Below, piece by piece: positions 17,192 to 24,933 of a stretch of 32,376 nt of DNA (within the stretch, counting starts at the first letter, position 1; the number at the start of each line of letters is the position of its first letter). Source of the stretch: Bacteroidota bacterium. GTDB lineage: Bacteria > Bacteroidota > Bacteroidia > Chitinophagales > Chitinophagaceae. The notes under the pieces are model-generated. The model made no database searches. It was not told the DNA's origin and worked only from the letters and a program-made list of their open reading frames with translations. Position numbers and translations under genes: made by a program. Location of the stretch: assembly GCA_013285855.1 (NCBI GenBank), contig JABDGW010000037.1, forward strand, positions 1-32,376, read 5' to 3'.

Positions 17192-18392
17192 CAGTGTAAT
17201 TCTGAATAGCCTTTATACATATAAAAAAGAAGTAAACAAAGAATTGTTTTCAATACTTGATTATTGGATGGAACATACCATTAATTATACAAAAGGCGGC
17301 TTTTACGGTAAAGTAAATAATGATAATAAAGCTGACGAAAATGCTGCTAAAGGTGCTGTAATGCATGGAAGAATTTTATGGGCTTTTTCGGCTGCATATA
17401 ATTTTTGTAGTGATGAAAAATACCTTGTAATTGCTAAACGTGCATTTGAATATATAAGAGATCATTTTGTTGATAAAGATTATGGCGGTGTTTATTGGAC
17501 AGTGGATGCAGATGGAAATATGCGGGATGAGAAAAAGCAGGTTTATGCACTTGCATTTTGTATCTATGGTTTAAGTGAATATTACATGGCTTCAAACAAT
17601 AAAGAAGCGCTTGATATTGCGCTGAGCTTATATATTTCAATTGAAGAATATAGCTGGGATGCAGTTGACAGGGGATATTTTGAAGCATTTACAAGAGAAT
17701 GGAAAACAGCATCTGATTTGCGCTTAAGTGCAAAAGATGCCAACGAAAAAAAAACGATGAATACACATCTGCATATTATTGAAGCCTATGCAAATTTGTA
17801 TAAAGTTTATAACAACAAAAACCTGCGTGATAAAATAATTGAATTGCTTGAATTGTTTGATACCTATTTTATCAACTATAAAACATTTCATTTAAAATTA
17901 TTTTTTAATGAAACATGGAAGGAAAAGCCCGGCGTAATTTCTTATGGCCATGATATTGAAGCTGCATGGTTATTGCAGCAATGTGCTGAGATAATTCAGC
18001 ACGAAGAATGGATAAATATTTATAAAGATCATGCAATAAAAATTGCTGATGCTGCCACTGAAGGTTTAGATAAAGATGGTGGCATGTGGTATGAATATTA
18101 TCCATCGCATCAAACCTTAATAAAAGAAAAACATTCCTGGCCTCAGGCAGAAGCAATGATTGGTTTTTTTAATGCCTGGCAAATAACGAATGATGAAAGT
18201 TATTTGCACCGCTCGCTTAATAGCTGGCAATTCATCAAACATTACATTATTGACCATGAAAAAGGAGAGTGGTTTTGGGGAGTAAACGAAGATCACAGCA
18301 TTATGCAAAACCAGGATAAAGCAGGAATATGGAAATGCCCATATCACAACTCAAGGGCTTGTTTGGAAATCATAAAAAGAATTCAAAATTAA
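17178..18392 (+). CDS. AGE-family mannobiose/cellobiose 2-epimerase
   Basis: A 404-residue cytoplasmic enzyme of the N-acylglucosamine 2-epimerase superfamily, cellobiose 2-epimerase branch, with an (alpha/alpha)6 barrel. Active-site residues visible by comparison with known epimerases are R65 in 'MHGRILWAF', H196/H199 in '[10 protein letters not shown]', H258 and E261 in '[12 protein letters not shown]', H319 in '[10 protein letters not shown]' and H390 in 'KCPYHNSR'. It epimerises the reducing-end sugar; next to a GH130 phosphorylase and GH26 mannanase its substrate is most likely Man-beta-1,4-Man, giving Man-beta-1,4-Glc. The start overlaps the phosphorylase gene by 14 bp and begins with ATG ahead of the first helix. 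Cellobiose activity as a side reaction is likely, as known for this family. Confidence 0.93.
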   Translation: MLPADSVILNSLYTYKKEVNKELFSILDYWMEHTINYTKGGFYGKVNNDNKADENAAKGAVMHGRILWAFSAAYNFCSDEKYLVIAKRAFEYIRDHFVDKDYGGVYWTVDADGNMRDEKKQVYALAFCIYGLSEYYMASNNKEALDIALSLYISIEEYSWDAVDRGYFEAFTREWKTASDLRLSAKDANEKKTMNTHLHIIEAYANLYKVYNNKNLRDKIIELLELFDTYFINYKTFHLKLFFNETWKEKPGVISYGHDIEAAWLLQQCAEIIQHEEWINIYKDHAIKIADAATEGLDKDGGMWYEYYPSHQTLIKEKHSWPQAEAMIGFFNAWQITNDESYLHRSLNSWQFIKHYIIDHEKGEWFWGVNEDHSIMQNQDKAGIWKCPYHNSRACLEIIKRIQN

Positions 18393-18417
18393 AAAGTCAA
18401 AATTCAAAACTGCCAAT

Positions 18418-19626
18418 ATGAAAAAGCTTATTATTTCAATTTTAATTATCATAACAATAAACTCATTTGCACAAAAATTTCCAGGTCTTGCATTAACGCC
18501 GCCAATGGGTTGGAATAGCTGGAATACTTTTCAAACAAATATTTCTGAAGATCTGGTAAAAGGTATCGTCGACAGTTTAGTTTCATCTGGAATGAAAGAT
18601 GCCGGATACACTTACATTGTTTTAGATGATGGATGGATGAGTATGCAGCGTGACAGCATAACAGGTAATTTAATTCCTGATCCAAAAAAATTTCCGCATG
18701 GAGTTAAAGCGCTTGCCGATTATATACATTCAAAAGGTTTAAAGTTTGGGTTATACAATTGTGCCGGAACAAAAACATGTGCAGGTTACCCCGGCACCCG
18801 CGGTTATGAATACCAGGATGCACGCTTTTACGCATCGCAGGATATAGACTATTTAAAATTTGACTGGTGCTATAGCGATAGTCTTAATGCGGTGGAAGCA
18901 TATACAACTATGAGCAAAGCATTAAAAACAGCAGGCAGACCAATAGTATTTAGTTTGTGCGAATGGGGAAGTAATCATGCCTGGACATGGGCCGCAAATG
19001 TTGGTGAATTGTGGCGCACAACCGGAGATATTTATGCCTGTTATGAAGGACAAAAAGATATGGGAACATGGAAAGCAAATTGCCTAATGCATATTGTTGA
19101 TATGAATGAACCCTTGCGCAAGTATGCTGGCCCGGGACATTGGGATGATCCGGATATGCTTGAGGTTGGAAATGGATTAAGCGACGGCGAAAACAGAACA
19201 CATTTTTCTTTGTGGTGTATGATGGCTGCGCCTTTAATTGCAGGCAATGATATAAGAAAAATGAGCGCTGAAACAAGATCAATCTTAACTAATAAAGATG
19301 TAATTGCCATTGACCAGGATCCGCTTGGTGTGCAGGGTTTCAGGTATTCAACTAAAGATAGTTTGGCAACATGGTTTAAGCCTCTGAATGGTGGCGACTG
19401 GGCTGTGTGTTTTGTTAACCGCTCATCTCAACCTCAACAAATAAATTTTAACTGGAAGAATGAAAATGTGAATGACACACTTTCTTCGCTGCAGTTAAAT
19501 GCTGCAACTACAACGTATAAAATTGCTGATGTATGGACGAAGAAAACTTCATCAACAACAGCAAAACCATTTAATGCGGCCGTGCAGCCTCATGATGTAA
19601 TTATGCTGCGATTAATAAAACAATAA
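18418..19626 (+). CDS. GH27 alpha-galactosidase, exported
   Basis: A 402-residue alpha-galactosidase of family GH27 that removes alpha-1,6-linked galactose from galactomannan oligosaccharides. A signal peptide of about 18 residues ends at 'NSFAQ'. The family opening 'LALTPPMGWNSWNTF' (24-38) is perfect, with 'LDDGWM' at 69-74. The catalytic nucleophile is D149 in 'YLKFDWCYSD' and the acid/base D204 in 'RTTGDI'. The C-terminal antiparallel beta domain begins around residue 310. It has no lipobox and no T9SS domain, so it should act in the periplasm after SusC import. The gap to the epimerase gene is 25 bp and to the next gene 11 bp, so it belongs to the same transcript. Confidence 0.95.
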   Translation: MKKLIISILIIITINSFAQKFPGLALTPPMGWNSWNTFQTNISEDLVKGIVDSLVSSGMKDAGYTYIVLDDGWMSMQRDSITGNLIPDPKKFPHGVKALADYIHSKGLKFGLYNCAGTKTCAGYPGTRGYEYQDARFYASQDIDYLKFDWCYSDSLNAVEAYTTMSKALKTAGRPIVFSLCEWGSNHAWTWAANVGELWRTTGDIYACYEGQKDMGTWKANCLMHIVDMNEPLRKYAGPGHWDDPDMLEVGNGLSDGENRTHFSLWCMMAAPLIAGNDIRKMSAETRSILTNKDVIAIDQDPLGVQGFRYSTKDSLATWFKPLNGGDWAVCFVNRSSQPQQINFNWKNENVNDTLSSLQLNAATTTYKIADVWTKKTSSTTAKPFNAAVQPHDVIMLRLIKQ

Positions 19627-19637
19627 AAAATTCAACC

Positions 19638-22322
19638 ATGAAAAAAAATAAACTTTTGCTTTTGGTTGCAAGCATTGTTTGTGCAGTAAATGTGCAAGCC
19701 CAGGCACCCGTATTTAATTCTGTTGCCGCAAACGCAGCAAGCATTGTTAAATATGATAAATTTGAATTAACGATTGATCTTACTTCTGCTTATACAAATC
19801 CATATAATTATGATGAGATATCAACGCAATCCATCTTTACTGCACCTTCTGGAAGAAAAGATACCGTGGATGGTTTTTATATGGAAAACTATTCACTCAA
19901 CACATCAACAGGCGCATTAACTGATTTAGGCACGCATAATTTTAAAGTGCGTTATGCACCCAACGAAACAGGAAACTGGAGTTATGTTTTATCAGCAAAA
20001 AATTCTTCAGGCACTACTACACGATCTGCCTCAACATTTCAATGCACTTCTTCATCACTACATGGCTTCATCAAAAAAAATAATTCTAACTATTTAAATT
20101 TTGATGACGGTACGCAATATATACCTGTTGGAGAAGACATGGGCTGGCAGGATAATAATGTTGTAACTGACTATACAAACTGGCTTGGAAAATTATCATC
20201 CAATGGCGGCAATTTTATTCGTGTTTGGATGAGTGACTGGGCTTTTGCGTTGGAATGGAAAAATGGTTACAACGGTTATTCAGGTCTTGAAAAATATAAA
20301 CAAACCAGCGCTTATTATTTAGACTGGTTGCTGGATAAATGCAGCAGTTCAAATGTGTACATGATGCTTTGCTTAAATCATCATGGGCAGCTTTCAACCA
20401 GCGTAAATCCTGAGTGGAGCGATAATCCATATAATGCTGCAAATGGCGGCCCTTGCACAAACACATGGGATTTTTTTACAAACGCAACTGCAAAATCTTA
20501 TTATAAAAACAGGCAGCGTTATATAGTTGCGCGCTATGGATATTCCAAAAATATTCAAAGCTGGGAATTGTTTAATGAAGTTGACTTGACAGATGATTTT
20601 GATAACAGGCAATCAGATGTTACAAGCTGGCATAACGAAATGTCAACCTACATAAAATCAAAAGATGTATACAAACATCTTGTAACAACAAGCTATGCTT
20701 ATGATACCAATGATCCTGATACATGGAAATTGCCAAACATTGATTTCACACAAACACATTATTATGTAAGTGCACCAAACCTTGAAACAATTTTAGCAAA
20801 CGGAGCGCAGAAATATTTATCATCCTATAATAAGCCAACATTAAATGGCGAGTTTGGTTTAAGTGGCGATTCAACGCTGGCAACGCTTGATCCTGATGGA
20901 GTTTATATTCACAATTCAATTTGGGGAAGTTCTTTGGGCGGTGCAATGGGCAGTGCAATGAGTTGGTGGTGGGATAATTATATTGATCCGCAGAATCTGT
21001 ATTATCATTATAAACCTTTATCATCTTTTCTTTCAAATATTAAGCTGAAAGATGATAACTATAAAAATGTTACAGCAACAATCAGCGGTGGCGGCGCATC
21101 TGATCTTATTGTTTCCCCTGCTGAAGGTTTTGTAAAAGCAACAGCTTCGGATTTTACAATTGATGCCACCGGAAATATAACACCTGATGCCAGCAATCTT
21201 AGCCAGTATTTATTCGGCAGCACATACAATACACAGTACAGAAATCCGCCAACTTTCCATGTTAATTATTCAGTTAACGGGCAGTTTAAAGTAATAACTG
21301 CAGGCAGTATTTCCGGATCATCAACTAAAATAGATATTTATGTGGATGGCGTGCTGGTATTAGATCAAAGCGCAGCAATTAATACAACTTATTCAGTAAA
21401 CATTACAGCAGGCGCACATGTTATTAAAGTTGATAATCTTGGTATTGACTGGGCGCAGATTTCAAATTATACATTCACCAATATTGCACCGGCATTGGAA
21501 AATTTTGTGTTGAGATCTGCTGATAATAATCATGCTGCCGGGTGGCTGTTAAATAAAAAATACAACTGGCAATATTTGCATGATAACGGCTCAACGCCTT
21601 CGCCTGTAACGGGAAGCAGTGTTGTAATTCCGGGTTTAGCAAATGGCAATTATACTATTAACCTGTACAGTTGCTCAACAGGATTGATAACAAACACTAT
21701 AAACTCAACTGTAACAACCGGAACGCTTACAATTTCATTACCGTCTGTGGCATGGGATGCTGCATTTACTGCAGAAAATCAATCCGTGTTGCCGGTTATA
21801 ATTTCCAAATTTTCCGGCGAGCAGCAAAACAGGCAAAACATTTTGCATATAGAAATTGCACAAAGTGAAAACATAAAATCTATACTTCTTGAAAGAAGCA
21901 GCGACGGTATTCATTTTACAGTCTTAAGTAATATAAGTGCAAAATGGCCAGCAATAAATGGAGCACATATTTATACTGATGCAGCTCCTTTGAAGGGAAA
22001 TAATTTTTACCGGTTAAATATTATTGATAATGATGGGAAGCAATCGGTTTCAAACACAGTATTATTGGTAAATAATAAACTCATCAATATTAATTTTTAT
22101 CCGAATCCTTTTAAAGATTATGTAACGATGAACGCTGATGAAGGAAAATATTTAATTAGGATCACTGATAACAAAGGAAAAAATATTTTAAGCAACATAA
22201 TTAATGCAGATGGCAGCGATGTAAAATTGTTGTTGCCCAACCTGGCTCACGGCATTTATTATATTTCTGTTGCAGATGAAAATGGACAAATTATTCAAAA
22301 AGACAAAGTTGTAAAGCAATAA
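19638..22322 (+). CDS. DUF5060 / clan GH-A glycosidase with T9SS sorting domain
   Basis: An 894-residue secreted multidomain enzyme. Parts: signal peptide about 1-22; DUF5060 Ig-like domain about 28-135; TIM-barrel hydrolase about 140-475 with acid/base E314 in 'SWELFNEVDL' and nucleophile E405 in 'LNGEFGLSG', the clan GH-A spacing; a beta-sandwich of carbohydrate-binding type about 530-615 ('VDGVLVLDQSA', 'GAHVIKVDNLGIDWAQI'); an Ig-like segment about 715-810; and a type A T9SS sorting domain about 815-894 with 'FYPNPF' (820-825) and 'NLAHGIYYISV'. The barrel is GH5-like, but I cannot place it in a named CAZy family. As the last PUL gene it probably attacks the mannan backbone outside the cell. 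It is the only protein in the PUL with a T9SS tail. Confidence 0.82.
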   Translation: MKKNKLLLLVASIVCAVNVQAQAPVFNSVAANAASIVKYDKFELTIDLTSAYTNPYNYDEISTQSIFTAPSGRKDTVDGFYMENYSLNTSTGALTDLGTHNFKVRYAPNETGNWSYVLSAKNSSGTTTRSASTFQCTSSSLHGFIKKNNSNYLNFDDGTQYIPVGEDMGWQDNNVVTDYTNWLGKLSSNGGNFIRVWMSDWAFALEWKNGYNGYSGLEKYKQTSAYYLDWLLDKCSSSNVYMMLCLNHHGQLSTSVNPEWSDNPYNAANGGPCTNTWDFFTNATAKSYYKNRQRYIVARYGYSKNIQSWELFNEVDLTDDFDNRQSDVTSWHNEMSTYIKSKDVYKHLVTTSYAYDTNDPDTWKLPNIDFTQTHYYVSAPNLETILANGAQKYLSSYNKPTLNGEFGLSGDSTLATLDPDGVYIHNSIWGSSLGGAMGSAMSWWWDNYIDPQNLYYHYKPLSSFLSNIKLKDDNYKNVTATISGGGASDLIVSPAEGFVKATASDFTIDATGNITPDASNLSQYLFGSTYNTQYRNPPTFHVNYSVNGQFKVITAGSISGSSTKIDIYVDGVLVLDQSAAINTTYSVNITAGAHVIKVDNLGIDWAQISNYTFTNIAPALENFVLRSADNNHAAGWLLNKKYNWQYLHDNGSTPSPVTGSSVVIPGLANGNYTINLYSCSTGLITNTINSTVTTGTLTISLPSVAWDAAFTAENQSVLPVIISKFSGEQQNRQNILHIEIAQSENIKSILLERSSDGIHFTVLSNISAKWPAINGAHIYTDAAPLKGNNFYRLNIIDNDGKQSVSNTVLLVNNKLININFYPNPFKDYVTMNADEGKYLIRITDNKGKNILSNIINADGSDVKLLLPNLAHGIYYISVADENGQIIQKDKVVKQ

Positions 22323-22340
22323 AATAAAGATCCCCAAAGA

Positions 22341-22380
22341 AGGCGGCGTTATCAGGAATGGTGGCGCCGTTTCTGTTTTA
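22341..22380 (+). terminator. Terminator-like hairpin at the end of the PUL
   Basis: AGGCGGCG (22341-22348) pairs with CGCCGTTT (22365-22372) with two G-U pairs, followed by the T-rich 'CTGTTTTA'. It lies 18 bp after the stop of the T9SS enzyme and marks the end of the mannan locus. Confidence 0.65.
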
Positions 22381-22412
22381 AAAACATATAGTAGCTTTAA
22401 AATAAAATTGTT

Positions 22413-22766
22413 ATGATTAAAGGAGTTCATACTATGTTTTACAGCTCAGATGCTGCAGGCCTGCGAAATTTTTTCAGGGATAAATTAAATTTAAAAGCAA
22501 CGGATATTGGCGGCGGCTGGCTGATATTTGATTTGCCTGAAGCTGATTTGGGTTGCCATCCGTCTGATGAAGCAAAAGGTGCTTCTTCAGGCACAGCAGA
22601 TGTTTCTTTTTATTGTGATGATATTATACAAACCGTTAATGAACTAAAAGTAAAGGGAGTGGAGTTCAAAGAAGACATACAGGATCATAGTTATGGTTTG
22701 GTAACGCATTTTTTAGCACCGGGAAATTTCTGGATACAATTATATCAGCCTAAATACGATAAATAA
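22413..22766 (+). CDS. VOC-fold (glyoxalase/bleomycin-resistance type) protein
   Basis: A 117-residue, single-unit VOC-fold protein. The N-terminal 'MIKGVHTMFYSSDAAGLRNFFRDKLNLK' pattern (first strand followed by the family helix) and the C-terminal 'VTHFLAPGNFWIQLYQP' strand are typical. Metal ligand positions seem partly kept: H6 in 'GVHTMFY' and the Q near position 110 in 'WIQLY'. The usual second-module Glu is not evident, so an active glyoxalase is doubtful. It lies between the PUL terminator and the sigma-factor gene, with its own start and no obvious strong promoter; TAGCTTTA upstream is a one-mismatch -7 match. The exact function is unknown. Confidence 0.8.
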   Translation: MIKGVHTMFYSSDAAGLRNFFRDKLNLKATDIGGGWLIFDLPEADLGCHPSDEAKGASSGTADVSFYCDDIIQTVNELKVKGVEFKEDIQDHSYGLVTHFLAPGNFWIQLYQPKYDK

Positions 22767-22832
22767 GCACTCAATTCCAGAAAGGAATGTCTGCTACTTT
22801 TTGAAAATTATCATTAAAATTTTTTTGCTTGT

Positions 22833-22859
22833 TGCAACGCTTTATCATTATCTGTTGTC
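22833..22859 (+). promoter_or_regulatory. Possible ECF-type promoter upstream of the sigma-factor gene
   Basis: TGCAAC (22833-22838) is followed, after 17 bases, by TGTC (22856-22859), 15 bases before the sigma-factor ATG. The layout resembles ECF promoters, with an AAC-containing -35 and a GTC-containing -10. No TAnnTTTG element is nearby. It would allow the sigma factor to transcribe its own operon. The match is based on general ECF promoter form only. Confidence 0.35.
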
Positions 22860-22874
22860 AGCCTATATATCCGG

Positions 22875-23435
22875 ATGGATTATAAAAATCTTGTAAGAAA
22901 TTGCCTGAAAGGAAACGCAGAAGCGCAAAAATATTTATATAATCATTTTGCAGCTTCTATGTTTGGTGTTTGTTACCGGTACACAAAATCTGTAACAGAT
23001 GCGGAAGATGTATTGCAGGAAGGTTTTATAAAAGTATTTAATAACCTGCATCGCTACCGGCACGAAGGCGAGCTACAGGCATGGATGCGCCGCATAATGG
23101 TAAATACTGCACTTACTTATCTTAAACAAAATAAACATTACAGCAGTGAGCTTTCCTACGAAGAAATTAATCTTCATCCTGTGTCTTCAGAAAACCCTGT
23201 AATCACTTTGCAGGCAAAAGAATTGGCTGATCTTATAAGGCAGTTGCCAACTGGCTGCCAAACAATTTTTAACCTGCATGCAGTAGAAGGGTACACGCAT
23301 GTAGAGATCGGGGAAATGCTTGGCATTCATGAAGGCACTTCGAGATCGCAGTATGCAAGAGCAAGATCTATTATGGTTGGCTGGATTGAAAAAAGAAATG
23401 AGAATATAAAACAACGACGGTATGCCGGAAAATGA
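22875..23435 (+). CDS. ECF RNA polymerase sigma factor
   Basis: A 186-residue extracytoplasmic-function sigma factor. Region 2 spans about 20-85, with 'CYRYTKSVTDAEDVLQEGFIKVFNNL' and 'AWMRRIMVNTALTYLKQ'. Region 4 spans about 115-175, with 'LPTGCQTIFNLHAVEGYTHVEIGEMLGIHEGTSRSQYARARSIM', the usual helix-turn-helix (key positions HVEIGEML and GTSRSQYARAR). A basic tail follows. The next gene starts 14 bp before this stop, so the product is made together with a membrane-anchored partner that should act as its anti-sigma factor. It is not the SusC-linked FecI-type arrangement with a FecR-like anti-sigma factor. Target promoters are unknown; autoregulation is suggested by a possible ECF-type promoter upstream. 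Confidence 0.95.
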   Translation: MDYKNLVRNCLKGNAEAQKYLYNHFAASMFGVCYRYTKSVTDAEDVLQEGFIKVFNNLHRYRHEGELQAWMRRIMVNTALTYLKQNKHYSSELSYEEINLHPVSSENPVITLQAKELADLIRQLPTGCQTIFNLHAVEGYTHVEIGEMLGIHEGTSRSQYARARSIMVGWIEKRNENIKQRRYAGK

Positions 23436-24849
23436 ATTTGAAAAAAAACTCAAAAAGATGATGGATGATTTTCATCTTCCTCCATCAACTTCTGTTTGGG
23501 AAAACGTGAGCCGCAGGTTACATGAAAAGCGCAGGAGAAAAATACCTTTCTTTTTTTTATTGGCCGCGGGCTTAATAACCGCAGGCTATTTTACTTACCA
23601 TGTTTCTGAAAAATATAAACAAAATTCAACTGCTGCAATAAGCTATACAGGTAAAAACGCTGATAAAGCCGGTAATTATTTATTAAAAGATTCAGCTAAA
23701 TTATCTACACAAAAGCCGGGTATTAAAAAAGAAGAAAAAGCTTCAGTCAGTAACACATTGCCTGGTACACAACAAAAAATATTTAAAAATGAATTGAATA
23801 ATAAATTAATAACTGTAAAAAATTCAACTGCGCTTAAAGACAATTCATCTGAATTAGAAAATGATAATGCGGGTAACAACAAGCAACATTTGAATGGGCA
23901 AATCATTAACGAAAATAATAACGCAATCGTTTCTAATAATGAAACTCTTTTTAAAAATTCTATTACAATAAAGCAGCCGGTAACTCCTGCTGATGCAGAA
24001 AATACTTTATTGAAAGATGAAGTGCAGGATAACAATTTGGCACTAAAAAAAGATTCAATCTCCGGCTTAGCAAACCAACCTGGAAACAGTTTAAAAAAAT
24101 CAACCACCAAAACACCTGTTACAATTAATAAAACATCAAACTGGCAATGGGGAGTTACAGGATTGTATGCAAAAAGCAATTTGATCGAAAACCTTACTAA
24201 TTTAAATATTCCTTCTGCGCAATACTCAAATGATCCATTAACCAGTGGTAATTATGATACAGCTTTTAAAACCACACATGCTTTTTCTCCATCCGCCGCT
24301 TATGCATTTGGCACTGTAGTTAAAAAGAAAATTTTTAAGAATGGATATCTTTCTTCAGGCTTAAATTTTATTCATCTTTCTGTAAAAGCTGATATTGGCA
24401 AAACAGTAGATTCCGTTATAGTTATTCCAAGCCCTGCATACACTTACTTTGTGAGAGGATATGCACAACCAGGGTTTGTAAAAACCAATACGAGCAAGTA
24501 TAATTTTATTGAATTGCCTGTACTTTTTCAGCAGAATTTCTTTCATTCAAAAAAAACTTCACTTTCTTATAATGCAGGGTTTTCTGTAAGGCAGCTCATA
24601 TCTTCATCTTCGCTTATTTATAATCAAATAAATAATATTTATTTTTCAAAAGAGGAACTGTTGCGCAAAACACAATTTCAGGTTGCGGCAGGGCTAAGCT
24701 TTGAAATGAATACCGGGAAAAATAATTCATTTTTTATAGGTCCGCAATTTACTTACAGCCTTTCTAATCTTATAAAAAACCCAGGCAATTCCAGCTTCCA
24801 TTTTATTAATTACGGCTTGCAGGCCGGTTTTCTTTTGCATAAAAAATAA
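23422..24849 (+). CDS. Membrane-anchored anti-sigma-like protein fused to an outer-membrane beta-barrel domain
   Basis: A 475-residue protein with three zones. Residues 1-40 form a charged helical cytoplasmic head ('FEKKLKKMMDDFHLPPSTSVWENV', then KRRRK). Residues 41-60 are one transmembrane helix ('FFFLLAAGLITAGYF'). Residues about 65-237 are an Asn/Lys/Thr/Ser-rich, low-complexity periplasmic linker. Residues about 238-475 look like an OMP_b-brl_2/PorT-type barrel: 'WQWGVTGLYA' opening strand, 'NFIELPVLFQQNF' (361-373), 'SLSYNAGFSVRQL', 'FFIGPQFTYSLSNL', and a closing 'YGLQAGFLL'. The head and coupling (14-bp overlap with the ECF sigma gene) point to an anti-sigma role. If both ends fold as predicted, one chain spans the inner membrane, periplasm and outer membrane. 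No FecR or zinc-finger anti-sigma motif is present. The role is inferred; the domain layout is seen. Confidence 0.75.
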   Translation: MPENEFEKKLKKMMDDFHLPPSTSVWENVSRRLHEKRRRKIPFFFLLAAGLITAGYFTYHVSEKYKQNSTAAISYTGKNADKAGNYLLKDSAKLSTQKPGIKKEEKASVSNTLPGTQQKIFKNELNNKLITVKNSTALKDNSSELENDNAGNNKQHLNGQIINENNNAIVSNNETLFKNSITIKQPVTPADAENTLLKDEVQDNNLALKKDSISGLANQPGNSLKKSTTKTPVTINKTSNWQWGVTGLYAKSNLIENLTNLNIPSAQYSNDPLTSGNYDTAFKTTHAFSPSAAYAFGTVVKKKIFKNGYLSSGLNFIHLSVKADIGKTVDSVIVIPSPAYTYFVRGYAQPGFVKTNTSKYNFIELPVLFQQNFFHSKKTSLSYNAGFSVRQLISSSSLIYNQINNIYFSKEELLRKTQFQVAAGLSFEMNTGKNNSFFIGPQFTYSLSNLIKNPGNSSFHFINYGLQAGFLLHKK

Positions 24850-24880
24850 TGCCCTGTAAATGCTTTTACCTAAACTATAA

Positions 24881-24898
24881 TGTATTAATGTTAATACA
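24881..24898. promoter_or_regulatory. 18-bp near-perfect palindrome upstream of the ABC-F gene
   Basis: TGTATTAATGTTAATACA has perfect 8-base arms around a 2-base centre. It lies 23 bp upstream of the ABC-F -7 element, where a -33 element would be expected, so a repressor bound there could block the promoter. A second small repeat, GTAAA-N4-TTTAC, is at 24856-24869. Confidence 0.4.
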
Positions 24899-24921
24899 CC
24901 GGTAAACCCAAAACTGCAAAG

Positions 24922-24929
24922 TATTTTTG
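24922..24929 (+). promoter_or_regulatory. -7 promoter element of the ABC-F gene
   Basis: TATTTTTG matches TAnnTTTG exactly and ends 4 bases before the ATG at 24934. It lies inside a perfect inverted repeat, CTGCAAA-N5-TTTGCAG (24914-24932). Transcription should start about at the start codon. Confidence 0.45.
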
Positions 24930-24933
24930 CAGC

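Noticed and set aside
22774..22788. ATTCC-AGAAA-GGAAT hairpin after the VOC gene as a terminator
   Set aside because: The stem is only five base pairs, rich in AT, and has no T-tract directly after it.
23676..24179. 167-codon open frame on the - strand opposite the anti-sigma-like gene
   Set aside because: The opposite strand encodes a clear TM/linker protein coupled to the sigma factor; this frame is a by-product of its Asn/Lys/Thr-rich codons.
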